Positions 58,466 through 64,000 of a DNA stretch of 64,000 nt are shown here, piece by piece. The first letter of the stretch is position 1, and the number at the start of each line of letters is the position of its first letter. The notes below the pieces were generated by a model that had not been told where the DNA came from, made no database searches, and saw only the letters and a program-made list of their open reading frames with translations. Source of the DNA: Polyangium sp. y55x31 (GTDB lineage Bacteria; Myxococcota_A; Polyangia; Polyangiales; Polyangiaceae). The translations under genes were made by a program, and so were the position numbers. The stretch spans positions 91,908-155,907 of the forward strand of contig NZ_JARZHG010000027.1 of assembly GCF_029946505.1 (NCBI RefSeq), written 5' to 3'.

Positions 58466-59991
58466 GGTCTGTCGCGATGCGGAAGGTTCTTCTGGGTGCG
58501 CTCGCGGTCGTGACGTCGATCGGCGTCGCGGCGAAGAGCGAGGCATACGTGCCGCTGCTCGGTGATCTCGATCGGGCGCGGCGCGCGCGGGAAGCGACGC
58601 TGGAGCTCGACGTGGCGGCGGCGCGCAAGATCCTGGACGGCGCGGATACGTCGGACACGGCGCTCGCGCTCGAAACGGCGCGTCTTCTGCTCTACGAAGG
58701 CGACTGTGACGGCGCGGTGGCCGTGCTGTCGCGGCCGGACCTGACGAACCGGCCGGAGGCGATGGACCTCGGCGACGTGTCGCGTGGATGCGCGCGCGCG
58801 ACGGCCGGGACGGTGACGGTGCGCGACGAGCGCGTCATCGTGCGGCTGCAGGACGATGAAGATCAGGCGCTCGTGCCGCTGATCGTGGACGTGGCGCTGC
58901 GGGCCCGCGAGAACCTGGCGAAGGAGCTCGGCGTGGAGCTGCCGTTGCCGATGCGGATCGATCTCGTGCGTGATCAGTTCACGCTCGCGGCGATGACGGG
59001 TTTGCCCGAGGAGGCGGCGCAGACGACGGGCACGGTGGCCGTGGCGAAGTGGGGGCGCGTGACGATGATCTCGCCGCGCGCCACGACGAACGGATACGCG
59101 TGGCTCGATACGCTCGCGCACGAGCTGACGCACCTCGCGCTCACGCGCGGCACGCGCGACAAGGCGCCCTTGTGGCTGCAGGAGGGCGTGGCGAAGCGGC
59201 AGGAGGTGCGGTGGCGCGAGAAGGAGCCGCTCGACGATTTCCCGTCGGCCGACGTGGTCGCGCGCGTGGGGCTCGACAAGGGGCTCGGCGTGGAGCTCGA
59301 CAAGATCGGGCCGTCCATCGCGATGCTGCCGTCGGCCGAGCAAGCGCAGGTGGCGTTCGCCGAGGTGGCGAGCTTCGTGCGGTACTGGGCGCGCGAAGCC
59401 GGCGAGGAGGCGCTGCCGCAGCTCGTGGTGCGGCTCAAGGCGGTCGAGAGCTCGAAGGATTTCGAGCAGGCGATCGCCGACGTGAGCGCGGCGGACTTCC
59501 AGACGTGGGTGAAGCGCTGGCGCGGGCACATCACGAGCCTGCCGAAGGATCTGCCGACGGAGCTCGAGCCCGGCGCGATGCCGGCGAACGTGAAGGAGAT
59601 CGCGCGAAGGATCCGGCTCGGAGAGCTCTTGCAAGGTCGAGGGCACGCGCGGGCGGCGTCGATCGAGCGGGCGCGCGCGCATGCGCTCATCCCACACGAG
59701 GCCTCGGTGCGCTGCCACCTCGCGGAGTCGCTCCTCGCGATGGGCGATACGCAGAACGCCGCGCCGCTCGTGGAGCGCATCGACGACGTGTTCAACCGCT
59801 TCGGGCGGTGGCATTCGCTGAACGGCCTCTTGCACCCGGACACGAGTGATCTCGATCGACCGTTCCGCTTCGGCATCGCGCTCGACCCGCTCGAACCCGC
59901 GGTGGCGTGCGAGGAGAAGGCCGCGCCGGAGCTGCCAAAGGACGCGATCCGCGCGGCGATCTGCGAAGCCGCGCGCCGCATGCCTCGTTAG
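58462..59991 (+). CDS. Exported gluzincin-like (peptidase MA-type) metalloprotease
   Basis: The protein has 509 residues from ATG 58462, overlapping the DUF4175 stop; ATG 58477 after GAGG is an alternative. A signal peptide ends near residue 28 (AKSEA). A helical repeat-like region precedes the protease domain (about 125-330), with zinc ligands in HELTHLAL (His220, His224) and the third ligand Glu241 in WLQEGVAKRQE. This is the gluzincin pattern of the peptidase MA family. The C-terminal 170 residues are helical with Cys near the end. Translational coupling suggests that it works with the DUF4175 protein at the inner membrane or periplasm. It converges with the GAF activator gene. Confidence 0.85.
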   Translation: MRSVAMRKVLLGALAVVTSIGVAAKSEAYVPLLGDLDRARRAREATLELDVAAARKILDGADTSDTALALETARLLLYEGDCDGAVAVLSRPDLTNRPEAMDLGDVSRGCARATAGTVTVRDERVIVRLQDDEDQALVPLIVDVALRARENLAKELGVELPLPMRIDLVRDQFTLAAMTGLPEEAAQTTGTVAVAKWGRVTMISPRATTNGYAWLDTLAHELTHLALTRGTRDKAPLWLQEGVAKRQEVRWREKEPLDDFPSADVVARVGLDKGLGVELDKIGPSIAMLPSAEQAQVAFAEVASFVRYWAREAGEEALPQLVVRLKAVESSKDFEQAIADVSAADFQTWVKRWRGHITSLPKDLPTELEPGAMPANVKEIARRIRLGELLQGRGHARAASIERARAHALIPHEASVRCHLAESLLAMGDTQNAAPLVERIDDVFNRFGRWHSLNGLLHPDTSDLDRPFRFGIALDPLEPAVACEEKAAPELPKDAIRAAICEAARRMPR

Positions 59992-60000
59992 GATTTTCCG

Positions 60001-61638
60001 TCAGTCGTCGTCGCCGCGGCTGTGCGAGCCGCCGAGCAGCGAGTCCGGTCCACGCGAGGCCGGGCCTCCGCCGTGGCGGCGCGAAAGGGCGCGCGCGATC
60101 GTGTTTCGACCGACGCCGAGCCTGCGCGCGGCCTCGGTCTTGTTGCCATCGCATGCGGCCACCATCGCGCCGACGTAGCGCTCGATCGCATCGTCGAGCG
60201 TGAGGTGGAGCGGCAAGCGGACCTCTTCCTCGCCGCTCGATCGTCCGTCGGAGATCGTCGTCGGGCGCCTGCGTTGCGGTAGGTGCGCGGGCGTGATGCG
60301 GCCGTCGGGCGCGAGCGCGATGGCGCTCTCGATCCAGTGCTCGAGCTCGCGCACGTTGCCCGGCCAGGTGTGGCTGCCGATGGCGCCGAGCGCGGCCGGA
60401 TCGAACGTGGGGCTCGGCCTTCCGTAGCGCTGCGCGTAGACGTCGGCGAAGTGCCGCGCGAGCGCCTCGATCTCCTCGCGACCACGCGCTCGCAAGGGTG
60501 GCAGCTCGATCTCGACGACACGCACGCGGTAGTAGAGGTCTTCGCGGAAGCGTCCCTCGGCGACGGCCGTCTCGAGGTCGCGGTGCGTCGCGCACACGAC
60601 ACGCACGTCGCCGCGCATCGTGCTGCGGCCGCCGACACGCTCGAATGTACGATCCTGAAGGAATCGCAGGAGCTTGCCCTGGATGTCGAGCGGCAGATCG
60701 CCGAGCTCGTCGAGGAACAAGGTGCCGCCCTCGGCGAGCTCGACCTTGCCCGGGACGCGCCGATCGGCGCCGGTGAACGCGCCACGCTCGTGGCCGAAGA
60801 GCTCGCTCTCGACGAGCTGCGCGGGCAGGGTCGTGCAGTCGACCGTGACGAACGGGCGCGCCTGGCGCCGGGAGTTCACGTGAATCGCGCGGGCGAACAG
60901 GCCCTTGCCGGTGCCGGTCTCACCTCGCAGGAGCACCGTCGCGTCGGTCTGCGCGGCGAGCTGGATCTTCTCGTAGACGGCCGTGATCGGGGCGCTGCGG
61001 CCGACGATGCGGTTGAACGGCCCTTGCAGCACGAGGCCGGGGTTGCCCCCGTCGGCCGCGCGCAGCGTGGTCATCGTGAGCGCGCGGGCGAGCTGGCTCG
61101 CGAGCGCGACGAGGTAGCGCTCGTCCTCTTCGTCGAAGCTGCCTTCGCCCTGCTTGTTGAGGAGCTGCACCACGCCGCGCACCGGCGCGCGCGCCTCCTC
61201 GCGGATCGGCGCGACCAGCATCGAGCGCGTCGTGTAGCCCGTGGACCGATCCGCCGTCGGATCGAAGCGCGGGTCGGTCGAGGCGTCGCCGACGCGCACG
61301 ACCTCGCCCGTGCGGGCCACGTACCCGGCGATGCCGCGGCCGAGCGGAAGGCGCAGCGCAGGCAGCTCGGGCAGGAGCGCCACGCGCGTCACGAGGTCGC
61401 CTTGCTCGGCGTCGACGAGCCAGATCGTCGCGCGGTCGGCGAACATCGCCTGGGCGAGGCGCTCGCACGCCGTGCCGAGGAGCGCGTCGAGGTCGACCTC
61501 GCGTGCGAGGAGCGATGCGAGATCGACGAGGAGGGAGAGGCGCGACATGGAGCCCGGGGCGAGCTCGAGCATAAGGTGCCACGCCTCCGACGTCATCATC
61601 GTCGGCTCGTCCCGGACGCGGAGCGCGGGCAGGCCCAT
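60001..61638 (-). CDS. GAF-domain sigma-54-dependent transcriptional activator
   Basis: The protein has 545 residues from ATG 61638. A GAF domain (about 40-190) has DRATIWLVDAEQGDLVTR, GIAGYVARTGE and VVQLLNKQGEG, typical of cyclic-nucleotide or small-ligand GAFs. The AAA+ domain (about 215-455) has Walker A GETGTGKG, the canonical ESELFGHERGAFTGA loop, Walker B GGTLFLDELGDLP and LYYRVRVVEIELPPLR. The Fis-type helix-turn-helix is near residue 510 (GNKTEAARRLGVGRNTIAR). All residues for sigma-54 activation are present. Its ATG overlaps the stop of the MBL-fold gene upstream (ATGA). Confidence 0.93.
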   Translation of the reverse strand: MGLPALRVRDEPTMMTSEAWHLMLELAPGSMSRLSLLVDLASLLAREVDLDALLGTACERLAQAMFADRATIWLVDAEQGDLVTRVALLPELPALRLPLGRGIAGYVARTGEVVRVGDASTDPRFDPTADRSTGYTTRSMLVAPIREEARAPVRGVVQLLNKQGEGSFDEEDERYLVALASQLARALTMTTLRAADGGNPGLVLQGPFNRIVGRSAPITAVYEKIQLAAQTDATVLLRGETGTGKGLFARAIHVNSRRQARPFVTVDCTTLPAQLVESELFGHERGAFTGADRRVPGKVELAEGGTLFLDELGDLPLDIQGKLLRFLQDRTFERVGGRSTMRGDVRVVCATHRDLETAVAEGRFREDLYYRVRVVEIELPPLRARGREEIEALARHFADVYAQRYGRPSPTFDPAALGAIGSHTWPGNVRELEHWIESAIALAPDGRITPAHLPQRRRPTTISDGRSSGEEEVRLPLHLTLDDAIERYVGAMVAACDGNKTEAARRLGVGRNTIARALSRRHGGGPASRGPDSLLGGSHSRGDDD

Positions 61639-62483
61639 CAGGCCGCCCTGGCGATGGAGTCGAGGCCGATGACCATGCCCTCGCGCGCGGCGACGGCGTT
61701 CGGGAAGAGCTCGCGCGTCCTCTGCTCGAGGTCCAAGACCCCCGCGTCCGAGCGGCGCGGGTCGTGGTGGAACAGCACGTACTGCCCCACGCCCGCGGCC
61801 TTCGCGAGCTCGACGCCGGCCACGTACGTCGAGTGACCCCAGCCGACCTTGGAGTTGCCGGGTGACGTCCCGCGGTACTCGTCGGGCGTGTACTGCGAGT
61901 CGTAGATCAACACGTCGGCGCCACGCGAGAGCGCGTAGAGCTCGGGGTCGATGCACGCGAAGTGCTCGGTGTCCGTCGCGTACACGACGCTGCATCCGTT
62001 CCAGTCGAGGCGGTAGGCGAACGAGCCGCCCGGGTGGTTCTGGCGGGCCACGCGCACGACGACGTCGTTGATCTGGAAGCGCTCGCCGCTTCGAACCTCG
62101 CGCCAGTCGATCTTCGCGCCGAGCTGGTCGAGCCGCACCGGGAACACCGGCGCCGTCATCTGGTAGGCGAGCGCGTCGCGCAGCGACATCACGCCGTTCG
62201 CGCTGCCGATCACCTGAATGTTCGAGCTCGGCACGTACGCCGGGACGAAGAAGGGGATGCCCTGGATGTGGTCCCAGTGGACGTGCGAGAGGAGCAGCGT
62301 CGCCTCGACCGACCCCTCGCGCAGGAGCTTGTCGCCGAGCGCGCGGATGCCCGTGCCCGCGTCGAGGATGATCTTCGTCGACCCACACCGCACCTCGACG
62401 CAGCTCGTGTTGCCGCCGACGCCGATCGTGTCCGGACCCGGAGAAGCAATGCTGCCGCGAACGCCCCAGAACGTGATCTCCAT
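61638..62483 (-). CDS. Metallo-beta-lactamase-fold hydrolase (RNase Z/PhnP-like group)
   Basis: The protein has 281 residues from ATG 62483, preceded by GAGGAGG. It starts MEITFWGVRGSIASPGPDT, characteristic of this MBL subgroup. The metal ligands are in LSHVHWDHIQG (HxHxDH), then His in RQNHPGGSFAY, Asp in YATDTEH and a late His in LFHHDPRRSD. The substrate cannot be told: RNA, cyclic nucleotide phosphodiester and phosphonate-pathway esters are all known in the group. It is translationally coupled to the GAF sigma-54 activator, so the two probably share one signalling or metabolic function. Confidence 0.88.
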   Translation of the reverse strand: MEITFWGVRGSIASPGPDTIGVGGNTSCVEVRCGSTKIILDAGTGIRALGDKLLREGSVEATLLLSHVHWDHIQGIPFFVPAYVPSSNIQVIGSANGVMSLRDALAYQMTAPVFPVRLDQLGAKIDWREVRSGERFQINDVVVRVARQNHPGGSFAYRLDWNGCSVVYATDTEHFACIDPELYALSRGADVLIYDSQYTPDEYRGTSPGNSKVGWGHSTYVAGVELAKAAGVGQYVLFHHDPRRSDAGVLDLEQRTRELFPNAVAAREGMVIGLDSIARAA

Positions 62484-62874
62484 CTGATTCCTCCTCGTCG
62501 TTGCCTTCGACTCCTTCCCTTTGCGAAGGCCGTGCCGTCGCGAAATCACGCCCTTTTCCCGCAGATCGCGCGTCCGCGCCCCCAGCACTGCACCACGACG
62601 GAGCGGCGCCGCGCCGAAACGGATCGCCCCCGCGCGCGAGCGCCCATCGGCGTGCGCCCGTCCACGTTGACGAGGGGGAGCCGGGCCGTCATGTTGGTCC
62701 GAACACACGCGCGCCTCACGAGCCAGCCGCCCGAGCGTACCCAGCCGTGCGTCGGGCAGCAGGGTCGTACGAGTGAAACCCCGTGAAAACCGGTCCAGCG
62801 GTCGCGCTCCGCCGTTGACCCTAATCCCGCCCGGTGCCTAAGCTCCGCCAGGCCGACTTTTTCCGATCTCGACG
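62484..62874. other. 391-bp intergenic region between divergent genes
   Basis: This is the longest gap in the window. It holds the 5' region of the MBL-sigma-54-activator operon (minus) and of psd (plus). I see the candidate psd promoter near its right end and a GAGGAGG ribosome-binding site at its left end. Short open frames in it lack ribosome-binding sites and protein-like codon use. No RNA gene is recognised. Confidence 0.6.
62815..62843 (+). promoter_or_regulatory. Candidate psd promoter TTGACC-N17-CTAAGC
   Basis: TTGACC at 62815-62820 and CTAAGC at 62838-62843 are spaced 17 bases apart. The -35 box matches five of six positions; the -10 box is weak. Transcription would begin near 62850, 25 bases before the psd ATG. 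Confidence 0.4.
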
Positions 62875-63714
62875 ATGATCGCTACGTACGCTGCCGCCCA
62901 GATCCTGCGTGTGCTCCCGCGCGAGCGCATCACCCGAGCCGTAGGCCGGCTCTGCGACCTCCCGATGCCCCAAGCGGTCACGTCCGCGGTGGTCGGGATC
63001 TACGCCCGCGCCTATCGCGTCGACATGGCCGAAGCCGTGACCCCCGACGGGGGCTTCTCGTGCTTCGACGCCTTCTTCACGCGTCCCTTGCGTGACGGCG
63101 CCCGCCCCCTCTGCCCCGACGAGGACGCCCTCGTGAGCCCCGCCGACGGTCGCATCGACTCGTTCGGGATCATCGAGCGAGACGGCGTCTTCCGCGTCAA
63201 GGGCAAGGACTACTCCGCCCTCGACCTCGTCGGCGACGCCGAGGACGCGCGCCGCTACGAGGGCGGGCAGTTCGCCATCGTCTACCTGAGCCCGCGCGAC
63301 TACCACCGCGTGCACGCTCCCGCCGGCGGCACGATCTCGCTCGTGCGCTCGTTCCCCGGCGAGTACTTCCCCGTGAACTCGATCGGCGAGATGCACGTGC
63401 CGAAGCTCTTCTCGGTGAACCGCCGCGTCGCGATCTGCATCGACACGGAGGCGTACGGGCGCGTGACCGTGGTGATGGTGGCCGCGATGATCGTCGGTCG
63501 AATCACGGTGAGCGGGATCGACGCGCGCGACGTCCCGTACGGCGAGCACCGGCTCGAGCCGGGCTACGTCGTCAAGCGCGGGGACGAGATCGGCATGTTC
63601 CATCTCGGCTCGACCGCCGTCATCTTCGTCGAGCCGGGCAAGGCCCGCCCCTGGGGGATCCAGGGCGGCCCGATCCGGATGGGCGAGTCTCTGCACGGAG
63701 CCGACAGCCGATGA
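62875..63714 (+). CDS. psd: Phosphatidylserine decarboxylase, pyruvoyl-dependent
   Basis: The protein has 279 residues. The catalytic Asp region is LVSPADGRID, the His pair is in RDYHRVHAPAGG, and the self-cleavage site is LGST near residues 244-247, where Ser246 becomes the pyruvoyl group of the alpha subunit. The length fits the bacterial enzyme (about 280-320). It makes phosphatidylethanolamine at the inner membrane. The N-terminal hydrophobic segment MIATYAAAQILRVLP may aid membrane contact. No pssA is in the window. The last bases overlap the ATG of the next gene (ATGA). Confidence 0.93.
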   Translation: MIATYAAAQILRVLPRERITRAVGRLCDLPMPQAVTSAVVGIYARAYRVDMAEAVTPDGGFSCFDAFFTRPLRDGARPLCPDEDALVSPADGRIDSFGIIERDGVFRVKGKDYSALDLVGDAEDARRYEGGQFAIVYLSPRDYHRVHAPAGGTISLVRSFPGEYFPVNSIGEMHVPKLFSVNRRVAICIDTEAYGRVTVVMVAAMIVGRITVSGIDARDVPYGEHRLEPGYVVKRGDEIGMFHLGSTAVIFVEPGKARPWGIQGGPIRMGESLHGADSR

Positions 63715-64000
63715 ACGAGACACCTCCCCGCGGGATTGAAGATTCCACGGCGACGCAAACCTCGAACGGGATCGACGGGCCCCCTCCCGGCGTCTCGGGC
63801 GTCGCCGGTGCCGCGGGGAGCGTGGACGGGGCGCCGCCTCGCCCCCTTCCGCCCCGCCCGGGAGGCAGCGTCCCGGCGCCGCCGCGCCCCTCGCGCGCGC
63901 CCGTGAGCGGCTCGTCCCCGCCGCCGCGCCCGAACACCAACGTCCCGCCGCCGCGCGCGTCGAACCCGCCCGCGGCGCCCGCCGTGCCCGTGGTGCCGCC
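63711..64000 (+). CDS. Proline-rich protein, N-terminal part (truncated by window end)
   Basis: The ATG at 63711 overlaps the psd stop (ATGA) and the frame stays open to the end of the window (about 96 codons). The visible part is low complexity, rich in Pro, Gly, Ser and Arg (PPRPLPPRPGG, PPPRPNTNVPPPR), with no signal peptide at the start. It is likely the disordered leader of a larger cytoplasmic or membrane protein. Coupling to psd suggests an envelope or lipid role, but nothing more can be read. Confidence 0.65.
   Translation, partial: MNETPPRGIEDSTATQTSNGIDGPPPGVSGVAGAAGSVDGAPPRPLPPRPGGSVPAPPRPSRAPVSGSSPPPRPNTNVPPPRASNPPAAPAVPVVP

Noticed and set aside
62501..62776. Short open frame in the psd upstream gap as a small gene
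   Set aside because: No ribosome-binding site, no protein-like composition, and it lies in the divergent promoter region.
1..64000. tRNA or rRNA genes
   Set aside because: I found no TTCGAAT-type T-loop with matching acceptor stem outside coding frames and no rRNA-like segment.

Overview
The window is very G+C-rich, almost fully coding DNA with many 4-bp ATGA/GTGA gene overlaps. It carries a large number of Ser/Thr protein kinases, sigma-54 activators and outer-membrane-type lipoproteins. That mix points to a myxobacterium of the Polyangium/Sorangium type (Polyangiales, Myxococcota). This is inferred from gene content; there is no rRNA gene here to prove it. I see no tRNA, rRNA, CRISPR array, intact insertion sequence or replication origin.

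Layout. 1-5.1 kb: the 3' end of a glycosidase, a VWA-domain lipoprotein, a cysteine-rich lipoprotein and an AI-2E-family transporter. 5.1-8.7 kb: an M23 peptidase, an MgtC-like membrane protein, and a lipoprotein transcribed divergently from a LuxR-type regulator. 8.7-12.1 kb: a tightly packed minus-strand operon (CPBP intramembrane protease, HAD phosphatase, two small STAS-like paralogues, NAD-dependent epimerase). 12.2-18.3 kb: an extensin-like peptidoglycan enzyme with a lysine/alanine-rich linker, a small surface protein, an Rpn-type nuclease, two overlapping kinases and a lipoprotein with a clean terminator. 18.5-26.3 kb: a Rep/UvrD helicase, an esterase-like lipoprotein, a large hybrid histidine kinase, a hypothetical protein and a dienelactone hydrolase. 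26.3-30.2 kb: tandem V4R-STAS proteins and glutathione reductase. 30.2-37.2 kb: two kinases on the minus strand, then xerC, a sulfatase-like membrane enzyme, a phosphoglycolate-type phosphatase and truC. 37.2-44.9 kb: a VWA lipoprotein, an RNA polymerase sigma factor divergent from hisZ, a PAS-STAS (RsbR-like) protein, an EEP-family hydrolase and an Smr protein. 45-55.4 kb: a signalling block of three kinases, an FHA-sigma-54 activator, two paralogous cysteine-rich lipoproteins and a radical SAM enzyme. 55.6-64 kb: a DUF4175 membrane protein coupled to a gluzincin-type protein, a metallo-beta-lactamase-fold protein coupled to a GAF-sigma-54 activator, phosphatidylserine decarboxylase and a proline-rich protein that runs off the window.

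How it fits together. The dominant theme is signal transduction: seven Ser/Thr kinases, two sigma-54 activators, one hybrid histidine kinase, one LuxR regulator, one sigma factor and five STAS-domain proteins. Both cysteine-rich lipoprotein genes at 48-50 kb have a correctly spaced -24/-12 element, and they sit next to an FHA-domain activator and three kinases. A local circuit of kinase, phosphothreonine-binding activator, sigma-54 promoter and surface lipoprotein is therefore my best candidate for an undescribed system. A second theme is translation initiation: several genes have no Shine-Dalgarno sequence but carry a TANNNT-type -10 box 6-9 bases before the start codon, which suggests leaderless or nearly leaderless mRNAs.

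All functional calls come from recognising motifs by eye. No database search was run.
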